In this document: positions 11,072-22,100 of the stretch, piece after piece
Numbering within the stretch: position 1 is the stretch's first letter
Layout of the letters: each line of letters opens with the position of its first letter
NCBI GenBank assembly: GCA_025738555.1
Contig: JAOVFP010000020.1
Span: forward strand, 1,860,001 to 1,924,000
Source of the DNA: Cyathus striatus
Lineage: Eukaryota > Basidiomycota > Agaricomycetes > Agaricales > Nidulariaceae
Direction of reading: 5' to 3'
Length of the DNA: 64,000 nt
Translations under genes and position numbers: made by a program
The notes under the pieces: generated by a model
Database searches by the model: none
What the model was told of the DNA's origin: nothing
Seen by the model: only the letters and a program-made list of their open reading frames with translations

Positions 11072-12766
11072 TTACTGAAGATAGTTCATAACTAAGACTT
11101 CTGATTTGTCCTCGAAGTTGCTATTGCTGAAGCATACACGGCCGGAGAATGGACAGAGGGAAAAATGTTTAGAGCCTAGTACGTTGAAACCTTCTAGGAG
11201 CGTAAAATCGTACCACCCCAGTTTTAAACTCGACTCTGAAAGAGTAGTCCTATTAAAACATATGCCTATACGACCTCCCCTTTCCCACCGATCTGCACCT
11301 CGCCTTTGAACCTGGGCAGTGCTTGATCGCCCAGTTAAGGAAATGAATCTGGAATTACACAGTTGGTATGTGTGAAGATAAAAAGATTTCCCCACAAAGA
11401 AATCTTCCGACGTTACGGTCAGATTGTCACTGGCGATGTCGGAATGCAACATGACATTAACATTTAGCTGATATCGGGTGCCGCGTTGATATAACCGGCG
11501 ATATTTGTTAGACCTGTATACCCATTCAAAGGTAAAAGGAAGTCTCCCCCATTGGTATCCATTGCAGTACCACTGAGACGGAGCAACAAAGAATGGTAGA
11601 CTGTCGCTGTTGTCAATGTATTGTGTTGTAATATCGAAATGTTTCCAAGGAATATGATAAATTGCACTATTCGACTGAAGTAGCAAGTCATGTCCAGGAG
11701 TTAACTCAGGTGTTTTCCAGATGCAGACGTCTAAAGGAGATATAGAAAACAATAGGTTGTCACTAATGAACGGCTTTGTCATATATTGAGTAAGTTTGAT
11801 TGATTCTAACGTAAAATGGAAGCCCTACATATATACTGAAGGCTGAATTTTGAAGTGCTTCATAGGTTATATTTATCGACTTGTCTTCCACAAAGTCCCA
11901 AACTTTAATTGTCGGTTGGTCCAAAATCACTAGATAGTTACCAGAGAGAGAGTGCTCCATGTATTCAATATCTTGATGTGCAATCTTCAGATCTGCAACT
12001 TTGATAAATTCGGGAGTCGGGGAAAGCGGGTAAATGTCGTATATGAAAAAATGAACAGTCTCACTATCAGTTGCGTCAACTTTTGTATTATCCATTGAAG
12101 AAACTGTAAGTTAACAAACCTTAAAAATTCCTCATCCGTTATATACCGTTGGAGCAAAATACGAAGCCCCAGACCGCCGCCAGTTGGATAAACATCTTGA
12201 TGACAAAAGTTGTAACCTTCAGAGACAACGATGATGTTGGCCACAAGCTGAGAGCTGCCCAACGCAACATTGAGGTCCCATAGAGTAAGATTATCCTCGT
12301 AAGACGTTATAAGATAGCGGCCACCAGGAACAAGGTAAAATCCGGTGTAATATTCATCGAGAAAATTGGGCCAAAGATGAAGTGTTTGAGTCGTAACAGC
12401 CGCAATTTTACTACCTCGTATCTGGCTTCCAAATAGTGAAAGGAAGCGATAAGGACCCATTGCCGCAGATTTGAGTTCAGAGACGCTCATGGTATCCAGC
12501 GGTAGGCTAGGCAGGAAAATGCCATCTTGTAAGCAAACCCTTCGGAGAATATTTATGCAAATTGCGCGCTCTAGTCCAAGATTATACATATTTCTACATG
12601 TCTTAGACGCATGTCAGGCCCTTGAATCTGGTTGGTGAGCTGTTAGTTGAGTACATACCTTGAGAGCAGATATTATATCATTTACGAGAGGAAGGTAGTT
12701 CAGAATCAGAAGATGTACATCATATGGTAAGTTGACGAAGTTTGCTCTGGGGCTTGTGTATTTCAT
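11072..12766 (-). CDS. F-box protein, 508 aa, four exons
   Basis: Reconstructed exons: 12766-12659, 12601-12120, 12063-11829, 11773-11072 (1527 nt, in frame). Residues about 9-36 hold the F-box (NFVNLPYDVHLLILNYLPL), which in this class binds Skp1 in SCF ubiquitin ligases. The first intron follows the F-box; exon 2 begins TCRNMYNLGLE, a common arrangement in agaric F-box proteins. The rest shows blade-like blocks (LTLWDL, IKVWDFVEDKS, VCIWKTPEL) that suggest a beta-propeller or similar substrate-binding region, but I could not count full repeats. The third acceptor (ACTGATAG) was chosen because the paralogue at 5880-7184 uses the same position. The last ~80 residues are less conserved and could hide another intron. 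Confidence 0.72.
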
Positions 12767-13544
12767 ATTGTTCAATTTTGTGACCTTGAATGTTGATAAA
12801 CATCGAACGTTGATGTTGAAACGTTGAATGATGAACGTTTGAACGTTGAACGAAGGGCCGGTCTGTATTTGCATTGATTTAAATTTTAAATGCATAGTAT
12901 TACGTAACGAAGACGATGGCCAATAGTTGACAACAATCCATTTGCAATTTTGCATTACATAAGTATGTAGGTAATTCTCTCCGGGTCCAATGATTGGACT
13001 CCAATCTGGGATGGCTTTGAATTGAACCGTATGTCAACGAAATACTACAACCAAGTGCATCAACCGACGATATATGATAGGCCGCTGTGGTTACTATTAC
13101 CTAGCATTCTCTTATTGCTTCGGACTCAAGAGTCAACGGTAGGATCGTTCAAGTTATTTGTGCTACTCGCGATTCTGGACCCAACCAGACCAAGTTCGTC
13201 TAGCTCAGTATGGCGATCTCTACTTCGCTAAAGTTGCTTAAGTACTGAGAGTTGTTATTAGCCCGAGATTAGCGGTTCGGAATGGTGACCTGGATAGTGG
13301 GAGATGGTACTGAGATGGCTGGATGGAATAGATTACATTCGCGGAAATGTCCACTGATTGTAGTTAGAGACTCGCAGTGGCAACATGACCGGTACCATTG
13401 ATGTCATAATCATAATGTAGGGAGTAAGCTGGTGTAAGTAAGCAGGCGAGTGAGCCAACTCCGTAATATCCCCAATAGTATAAAATACGAATATACTGAT
13501 AAATTGTCGAAGTGTCCAAGTCGAAAGTAGGGTATCATTCAAGG
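12767..13544. other. Intergenic spacer with GTTGAA-type short repeats
   Basis: Between the F-box gene and the BTB gene. Around 12780-12860 there are several degenerate copies of an AACGTTGAA-like word. From about 13200 upward the sequence belongs to duplication copy A. No coding frame is supported. Confidence 0.45.
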
Positions 13545-15575
13545 TTACCTGTGGCCAGCTAAAAGTTGTCCCCAACCAGGCAGTCCAAAATAGGAAGGAA
13601 GGTCGTCCCAGAATTTCTCGAGAGCCGACTCATAAGCAGGCTTGACAATATGGGTGCACGGTGTGCACAAGTGTTCGACGTAAGGCTGCGCACTCCAGCC
13701 CCGGAGAGGGATGTTATCAGGCAAGATAAGTCTGCTCGCTATCGCTGTCCGGATTTTCGAACACATGAGGGGGCTCTTGCACCGCGGCGACGGATATTTA
13801 TCCACGTTCAGCCATGCAAAGACCTTATAAGCAATCGTCGTATGAATCTGATCCCAACTCGAAATTAAGGCCTCCTGGTCGTGCTTGGACAGTGTTGCAA
13901 TAGACTTGTCTGGCCTGGGCATGCCTTTTGAAATGTTCACTCGGTAGTTCCTGTTATGCCAACACAGGAAGAACGCAGATGGAAGAATCCACAACATGTT
14001 CATCTTTCGGGCAAGGTCGATAACGTCGTAGTGCTGGCCAGGCGTCATGATGATCTTATTGGTGAAGTCTCGTTGACAGAAATCCTTGAGGTTCATTGGA
14101 TACTTAGTCTTGAATCGGGATACAGAGTCCTCGACGAGAAACCCAATCTCATATTTCGTGGCGAGCCGCCATACCGCAGAGACGCAGACGAAAGGTTGAG
14201 GATCTCTGGAGTCATAGTATCTAAACACGATGTTATTTGCGAGAGGTATAATAGCAGGTTGCAAGATGACATACCTGAGGTCAAACAATGCCTTTAACAA
14301 ATGCTCCATGTCACTGCCCGCGTCATCCATGCGCAATAACGGACATCCTTCTACGCTCTCTTGCTTCTTCAGTGAGAGCAATGCATCCAGTCGTTCACGC
14401 AGCACAGGTGAGTACCTAGAGAGAGTTCGATGGTATACTTTGAATTGTGCGTTGTCCTCAGTCTCAAGGATGATACTTCCATCGTCGAACCATAGATCAA
14501 TTGGCCGTCGTGGCTCGACATGACGTGGAAGATCATTAGGCCCTTTAGACCGGAGCCGCTTCAAAGGTCTGGTGTTAGTTATTTCTGCAACCATTTTATA
14601 AGTGGAGGGTATCGCCAGGTGTCGCTTGGTTGAGAATTCGGAAAAAAAGGAAGAGGTCGAACGACGAAAAGGGGCCGCAGCGTTTCGTGGGGTTTATGTA
14701 TATGAACGAGGATGTTTGTCACCAAAGACCTTGGAAAATATTCAAGCGCATCTTAACAACAAGATCGGCAGTGATATCTCCCCAAAAGACGGCTCGGGAC
14801 CTCGGGCGGGAAGTGACGGAGTCCAGGAGGTGGTAGCGGTGTAAAACATTGCTCTGAAGGTCATTTTCGACAGTTTGTGAACACCGAGGCGAAAGTCTTG
14901 TACGAATGCGACATACATTGCGACATTCCAAAGCAGCAAAGCACCGAGACGAATCTGAATGTAAAGTAAAGTGAGGTGGATGCCACGTAAATGCGGCCGC
15001 ACGACGTCAGTCCAACAACGCAACCAAAGCTCAAGCCGTCAGGCGACTGCGACGGAGGAAAGTCCAGCACGTGCCAGGAGCATCAAAACGATCGGTCTGG
15101 TTACATATTTCCAAGCGGGACTAGGCGGAACTTTTGTTGTAGCGATCGACGATCATGGCGTAACGGACTCGCTCACCACGCGATACATGCGACACGTAGG
15201 ATAGACCAGTAGAAGCCAGTGTAGAAGGGTGTAGACCATTTCAGGCCATTTCAGTGATATGCCAGGCCTCAGGTGAGGAGATGTGAAGGTTCGTAAGCTC
15301 ATGGCTTATCTCGTTTAGAATTAAAGGAGCTCAGAACTGCAATGACGGGGTAAAGAACCCCGACCATAGGAACAAATTGATCCAAGCGACAATCGAGATG
15401 CGCATATGGTTGAATTAGCATATGGAAAGGGATGGTAAGCTGTGGCAAGGCGGCACGACCGTAACGAACCATAAACCACGCTCAAGCTTTCATCAATTGA
15501 GATTTGAGAAACGCCACGCTCATCGACGACAAATATGCACGCATTAGTAGCACCAGGAACAGCTTCTAGCCAGTG
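13200..15575. repeat. Segmental duplication, copy A
   Basis: The block aligns in inverted orientation to 31545-32080 plus 37136-38990. It contains the BTB gene, its 5' flank and part of an unidentified frame. Matching landmarks include the ACTTTCGACTTGG / TATTTTATACTATTGG stretch downstream of the gene and the GCTCCTTT..AAACGAGATAAGCC stretch upstream. Copy A is uninterrupted. Confidence 0.85.
13545..14594 (-). CDS. BTB/POZ domain protein, 331 aa
   Basis: Two exons, 14594-14275 and 14220-13545. The 54-nt intron is a multiple of three and would otherwise read through; removing it restores the block FDLRYYDSRDPQ. Residues about 35-110 form a BTB domain: DLWFDDGSIILETEDNAQFKVYH is the entry strand, followed by RTLSRYSPVLRERL and the C-terminal helix region. 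Proteins of this type are highly expanded in Agaricomycetes; BTB domains mediate dimerisation or cullin-3 binding, but the role of this subfamily is unknown. The remaining ~220 residues include LATKYEIGFLVEDS and a Cys-rich patch (CTPCTHIV). A decayed copy with a lost start is at 37539-38530. Confidence 0.75.
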   Translation of the reverse strand: MVAEITNTRPLKRLRSKGPNDLPRHVEPRRPIDLWFDDGSIILETEDNAQFKVYHRTLSRYSPVLRERLDALLSLKKQESVEGCPLLRMDDAGSDMEHLLKALFDLRYVILQPAIIPLANNIVFRYYDSRDPQPFVCVSAVWRLATKYEIGFLVEDSVSRFKTKYPMNLKDFCQRDFTNKIIMTPGQHYDVIDLARKMNMLWILPSAFFLCWHNRNYRVNISKGMPRPDKSIATLSKHDQEALISSWDQIHTTIAYKVFAWLNVDKYPSPRCKSPLMCSKIRTAIASRLILPDNIPLRGWSAQPYVEHLCTPCTHIVKPAYESALEKFWDDLPSYFGLPGWGQLLAGHR

Positions 15576-15716
15576 AGAGAACCTGAGAAAACATATATAG
15601 TTCCGACTTTTGAAATAAGAGACGGAGGTACAGGGGTAGTGAAAAACGTGGGCTGCTATTCGGGCAAATGATCGACTGTTTTTGGATTTGGTGTAACCAA
15701 GTGTGAAGTAAAACAC
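15321..15716 (-). other. Coding-like frame of unknown identity
   Basis: An open minus-strand frame follows an acceptor-like TTTCTCAG at about 15582 (FSHWLEAVPGATNACIFVVD...DERGVSQISIDESLSVVYG) and ends at a stop at 15321. It is partly preserved but broken in copy B (31545-31720). It looks like a last exon, but no upstream exon or family could be identified. Confidence 0.25.
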
Positions 15717-18420
15717 CTTTCGCTGCAGTCGTCGTGCTTCGCCAGTAAGGGGAAATCGATAAAAGTCAGAACAACAGACCTGATGGTAGCCATTGTAAGG
15801 CGAACCAAACGATACACTATAGCATCAACAGAACGTGAAAGTTATTGTCCACCCCAAAGGACGTAGAACCAATCGATGTCCCTTGGCCCGACCCTGCGGC
15901 AGAGTGCTGAGCGCCGAAGACGTGGCTACGGGAGCAAGCAGCGATAAAAAGCATCGATACCAAGCTAGCCATTGATGTACAACAAAATACATCCATCACT
16001 CAACGGGACGGCCTCATCAGTGGTATTATTGTCAGAAGGAAGTTTGATAGGGATGAAGTCGAATCAAGCACAAATCAAATGCTTCTGAGAAGTAATACAA
16101 CATCAGCATCACGTATCCTTGTTCAGGTAGATGAACCATAACAATACTGCCAGGAACGATGAAGGTGTGGCATCGTGAGTCGAAGGTGGCAAAATGAGGA
16201 AGGAAGAGCTGATGTGGGTCATAGTTGCGCTTGAAGCACTTGATGCAAGGGTGGGTACTATGCACCTGAAGATGAGGATGAAAGCCAGCCGTGAGGTTTT
16301 CAAGCTCGCTCCTTCGATGTTAAGGGAGAGGAACTTGCAACAGGTGACATTTAAAGATGGATAACTTATAAGAAGCAAAGATACTGGGCGCAAAGGCACG
16401 ATGAAGGGCAGGAAGAGATCCACAGCTACGTTGTCAATGACATAGCTTTATCGAACGCGATGATGGCCTTGTCTGCTGTAAACACTCGAGAACGCAATGC
16501 AAAGTGACTAGACGAAGATTTCGCGGGAGCAAAAATGTTTCTGGAAAGTTCTCCTGGACTAGATGTTGAAAGTGCTAGAAGACTGCATATGTAGTGTTGG
16601 ATAATGCTACGGTGGCTTCCACTATTAAAGCTGCCCAAGATATTAAAGATGATGAATCCGAACGTGGAGGAAGGTTGGCTAGGCATACAGCCCTGCGCGC
16701 TCGTGATGGAGGATTCGGGATGGGCACTAGTGGCAGTACCTACTACCAACAGCCCACGATCCAGGGGACCATGCAAACTGCGCGAATTCGCGGGAGCACT
16801 ATAAATCTAGGATCCAATCAAGGTTCCTATAAAGACCTTCCGATGTGTTCCGAGTCGAGGTATATAGGAAGTCAGGAACCATCGGGCAAGGGTTCTATCA
16901 GCGAGAATAGAACGCGGGCACATCATTGTGTCCGTTGAAGTACATTTCGACACGCTTGTCGAAAAACGATAGGCGGTTTGGTATGATGTGTCGCAGAATG
17001 GGTTTGAAGCTGTGGCGGATTGTGTACTTGTAGATTCTGGAAGTGCTCGTGTGGGCATGCAAGCTTGTTGTAGTGGTCGAGGAATGCCCAAGATGACTGG
17101 TTAAACGCCTTCATGGTTTCATTTGATAGCGTTGCAGCCTGCGATATTTAGGATTCGGGGATGGGTGGGCACTTGGTCGTACTTTGCATGGATCGAATGT
17201 TCTAGGCGAAGATGCTGAATGACGAGGTATTGGGCAGTTTGTAGTGTTCCTGAACACTACGAGCCCGTACATGATGCTGAATGCAGGTAACGACGCGGAT
17301 GTGTAGGTAAAGTGCTAGACCATGTCTTCTTCAGTGTCGAGCTTGAAATTAACCCATAAAGCGGTAGAGCTGTTGAAGAGTGTCTTTAGAGTCGACGTGA
17401 AGTATCCAAGCATACGAAACGCTTGAGCACCTCTTTTGCTACTACGCTCGAGTATGGTATGCTAGCGATGGTTCATATCAATGTGTGCAGCACATGTTAA
17501 GTATAGGAGTAATAGTACCTGCACAGGCAGCGGTCCGCTGAGTTCAGGTATTAGGTGTAAGATGCGTCCTACGACGCAGGTGGTAAAGATAACATCGGCA
17601 CGTATGCCTCTCGAGTCGAAAAGCAGACGCAAGAGTCGAGGTATCGGAGTGGATAGGGAGCGAGTTTACGGTACAGGGGCGCTCGCCGCTAGCTGTACAG
17701 ATACGTCCTTCGATGAGCGCGAGCATGAGCATGGTAGACAGCGTTTGGGCTTTCAAGGATGCTTTTAAGCCGACGATTCAAGGAATGGGGGTCAAAAAGC
17801 TGACCTATGTAGTACTCTGCACCCGCCTTCTTTAGTGAACTCAGGGGCCCAGTTGCGTCGTTGATCGCGATAAGAGGTTGGGTACGCTGACGTGCGAAAT
17901 GTGCATCATCAAGCTTAAGAAAGTTGTATATGTATGCCATCAGCTCTCTTAATTTTGAAGGTTGAACTAGGGGTAGAGAGTAAAACTGAACAGTGCGTTT
18001 GCATTGATAAGTTGTAGTACTGCGGGGGCGGGGGTTAGCCGTAGTTTGGACGACGGCGGTGATAGTATGTACTTTTGCTAAATGGAGACGGGGTTAGGCG
18101 TTTGGTTGCCGCTGCCTTTTGGATACTGGATTCTCTGGAGTTCTTCGTACTCCACTCGTCTTGAGGTGGTGAGATACAGTGGAGGGTCGGGGATACACCG
18201 AGGATATTGGTTCGGCTAGGCGTGACGTTGGATCTAGAATAGAGTGGACGGGCACAAGACAGGCAGATGGATTGGATTGGATGTACAGCCTGGTAGTACG
18301 TGTATAGTTTGAGTTTATGTTGATGGTCCCCGGTCCTGTTTGATCGCTGATTCCTGTGCATGTTGAAACTCGTTGAACTGACTAGTGATACTAGTGCCGG
18401 TGAGACTATGACGAACACTA
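15717..18420. other. Probably decayed minus-strand coding material, unidentified
   Basis: Several minus-strand stretches look coding but are not joinable: near 17940-17800 (DDAHFARQRTQPLIAIND), near 17060-16920 (RHIIPNRLSFFDKRVEMYF), and near 16230-16100 (FIVPGSIVMVHLPEQGY). They shift between frames over short distances. This pattern fits one or more old pseudogenes or a dead transposon; I cannot name the family. Confidence 0.25.
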
Positions 18421-19149
18421 GGGCGTGTAAGTAAGAATCTCAGTTCGGCTCGCGATTCACATGGTGTGGTGACCGGTGAAACTGTCACTTGGAGATCGTA
18501 TCACTCGTGTGCATTCACTGACATTTAAAGGAGAGATTTGGCATAGAACGTTCATGGCACAGCACTACTCACTGGCAAGTACAAAGAAAGCAAACGGAGA
18601 GAAAAGGCCATCGTTGATTCTCTCCGGCGAATCCGCAATTCGGTCCCACGTCGGTACTGCATCCGCTGTTTACTTGTTGTTTTCTCCTTTCCTCCAAGTT
18701 TTTCTTTGTATTTTCGCTGGATATTCGAAGTATATAATATGTTGAGTTTGAAGTAGCATATCTTCGAGATTTTAAGAGAAATAAGAGAATAAAAGAGTTG
18801 GGAGATCTATTTTAGTTACGGGCCTAGGGTGGTTACAGGGATTTCTCATCTTGCGTGGGAAAGCAGGCGGGTGGTGAGCTGGGAGGCTTTGAGAGCTGAC
18901 CCAAGCCCCTTCCTGACCACCACCATCACCCCTTCCCCCTCCGAGTCCCCTCCCTCCCTCTGCCCACCAGCTCACCCTCCCTTACCCCACACAAAAACTA
19001 CTACCCAGCATACACAACACACGCGGTCTTCACTGCCCGCTTAGCTTTTTCTTTCTTTCTTTCTTTCTCTCTCTTTCCTTCTCTCTTTCTTTCTACTTTT
19101 CTCTTTCTTTCTCTCCTAGAGGGGAACTGAGATAGACAGGAGAGAAAAA
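18421..19149. other. 5' region of the chitin synthase gene
   Basis: No gene. The last 110 bp before the ATG is a strong pyrimidine tract, as is usual upstream of fungal start sites for highly expressed or housekeeping genes. Confidence 0.5.
19040..19118 (+). promoter_or_regulatory. CT-rich tract upstream of chitin synthase
   Basis: Almost uninterrupted C/T with many TTTC repeats, ending about 30 bp before the ATG at 19150. Such tracts mark core promoters or transcription start regions in filamentous fungi. Confidence 0.5.
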
Positions 19150-22100
19150 ATGAGCAATCCGAATAGACAATCTACCTTCTCCATGCAAGCTGCGGGGGGG
19201 ATGAGCGCACACCAACGCTTGGAAGCGAGCACCGATCTCTCAGGGCTCTCTCCCATCTCAGACGATATCATCGTCGCATGCCTCCGCGAGCGATTCATGA
19301 ACGACACCATATATACTTCCATTGGCACTTCTGGTCTCGTCGCTCTCAACCCTCACAAATACGTCGCTTCCAACGCCGACTCAGTCCTGCACAAATATGC
19401 ATCCGAGTACAGGGAGACGTCGGAGCACAAGGAGACTCTCCCCCCGCACATCTTTCAGCTTGCCAATAACTCTTACTACCACATGCGAAGGACAGGGCAG
19501 GATCAGTGTGTTTTGTTCAGGTTCGTCTTTTTTTACAAGTACTCCTATTTTACTGTAACTCTAACATGGGGGCAGTGGCGAAACCGGGAGCGGAAAATCA
19601 GAAAACAGAAGGCTGAGCATTAAAACCCTCCTCGAGCTATCCGTATCCAACCCCGGCAAAAAAGGGAGCAAACTCGCTACCCAAGTGCCCGCAGCCGAAT
19701 TCGTCCTCGAAACTTTCGGGAACGCAAGGACCCTGTTCAACCCCAACGCTTCCCGCTTCGGCAAGTACACCGAGCTGCAGTTCACGGATAAGGGCCGCCT
19801 GTGCGGTGTCAAGACGCTTGATTATTATCTCGAGAGGAACAGGGTGGCCGCTGTGCCCAATGGCGAACGCAACTTTCATATTTTTTATTACCTCGTTGCC
19901 GGGGCTAGTCCGGAGGAAAGCCAGCATTTGCATTTGGGGGATAAAACGACCTATCGGTATCTTGCGCAGAGGGGCCCGACGAGGGGGGTTAATGCGCCCA
20001 GGGATGATGATGCCCATCGGTTCGATCAGCTTAAGGTTGCGCTGAAGACCATTGGGTTCTCGAAGAGGCATGTGGCCCAGACCTGTCAGCTCGTCGCTGC
20101 CATTCTCCACCTTGGCAATTTGGAGTTCACCGTCGACCGGCATAGGAACGAGGACGCTGCGGTGGTGAGGAACACGGATGTTCTTGAGATTGTTGCGGAT
20201 TTCCTTGGGGTGCCGCCTGCGTCCCTTGAGAATGCCTTATCGTACCGCACTAAACTTATGAAGAAGGAACTGTGTACCGTCTTCCTCGACCCGGATGGCG
20301 CAGCCGACAACAGGGACGACCTAGCTAAAACGCTTTATGCGCTCCTCTTTGCGTGGATCAACGAGCACATCAATCAACGCTTGTGCAAGGACGATTTTAC
20401 TACCTTCATCGGTCTCTTCGATCTTCCCGGCCCACAGAACATGAGTTCCAGACCCAACTCCCTCGACCAGTTCATAATCAACTTTGCCAACGAGCGCCTG
20501 CACCATTTCATTCAGAAGCGGATGTTTGAGAGTCATGTCTCCGAATACACCGCGGAGGGTATTGCACGCTTTGTGCCTCAGGTGCCCTACTTTGACAATG
20601 CAGAGTGTGTGAGGCTCATGCAGAATACGCCTGGTGGTTTGATTCATATTATGGATGATCAAGCGAGGAGAATGCCGAAAAAGAGCGATTTGACTATGAT
20701 TGAGGCGTTCCAGAAACGATGGGGGAATCACAGTTCGTTCAAGAGTGGCGGGATGGATCGTAGTGGGTTCCCGACGTTTACTATTAATCACTATAATGGA
20801 GGGGTCACGTACAGCGCGGAGAACTTCCTCGAGAAGAATCTGGATGCTGTTAATCCTGATTTCGTTTCTCTCCTTCGGGGGGCGCTGGATGGTGCTCCCG
20901 GACACGAGGGCGGGGGGTCGATTAATCCATTTGTTAAGGGGATCTTTTCGAGCAAGGCTATTGCTACTCAGGCGCATCCAAGGAATGAAGATACTATCGT
21001 TTCCGCGCAGCAGGTTGCTAAACCCATGCGTGCACCTTCGACCAGGAGGAAGAATACCATCAAGCGCTTGCCTACGCTCAAAGAGACCGGTGAAGATGAG
21101 AAGGAGAAGGATATTGAAGATGGGGATGGGCCTACTTCTAGTGGCTCGCCGTGCATTGGGGGCGAGTTCCGTGCGGCGCTAGATACGCTTTTTGAGACTC
21201 TCGACGAGACGCAGCCTTGGTTCGTGTTCTGTATCAATCCCAATGACTCCCAGCTCCCCAATCAGCTTGAGGGGCGGAGCGTGAAGGGTCAGGTTAGGAG
21301 TATTGGCTTGTCGGAGATTGCGCGGAGGAATGTGAATGTGTTCGAGGTGGGGATGTTACCTGCGGAGTTTTGCGATAGGTATAAGGAGGGACTTGAGGGT
21401 GCGGGTGTTGTGGAGGGGAATGAGAGGGAGAGGGTTGAGCAGGCTCGGACGGCGTTTGGGTTGGAAGATAGGGATGTTGTGCTTGGGCAGCATAAGGTTT
21501 GTTTTTGTTTTTTCATTTTTCATTTGTGTTATCTTGCTTTAGGGGGTTAATTTTATTCTCTTGATAGGTGTTCCTCTCGCAATTGGCATTCCATAGGTTT
21601 GAAGACCAGCTTCGATCGCGCGACGTGGAAGAGCAGAAACGTAATAGGATGCGGGAAGCCGAGGCAGAAGCGGGTTTGGATCCACGGGGTCTTGCGGACC
21701 CTTATGCCCCTTATCGCTCCCCTGGCGAGGACGATCTGTCGCCTTTCGCTGCTGGCTATTCGGACGCTTTCAATTCGTCCAACCAGGCGCTGCCGCTCGT
21801 GGCGAACGCTTCCCCGTTCCAGCGCGCCGGGCTGTACGACGAGGACGGCTACGACGAGCACAAGTCGCTTAAGAGCGAGGAATTTGACGGACGCAGTCGA
21901 TTCACGAGTCAGAGGGACGACACTGAGTCGAATTTTGGCTCCGAGTCGTACGCACCTAGTCGAAATATGTTCCAGGGTGCGGATAAACGTGGGCTTACGC
22001 TTGATAAGGAGGCGTTGCCTGGTGAGGTGCAGGAAGGTGAGACGGCGGAGGTACTTAAAGAGTCTTCGGCGCGCCGGAAGTGGGTTGCGCTGTGCTGGAT

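Noticed and set aside
14602..15212. Several overlapping open frames on both strands upstream of the BTB gene
   Set aside because: The aligned copy B shows no conserved frame; they are best explained as the flank of the duplication.
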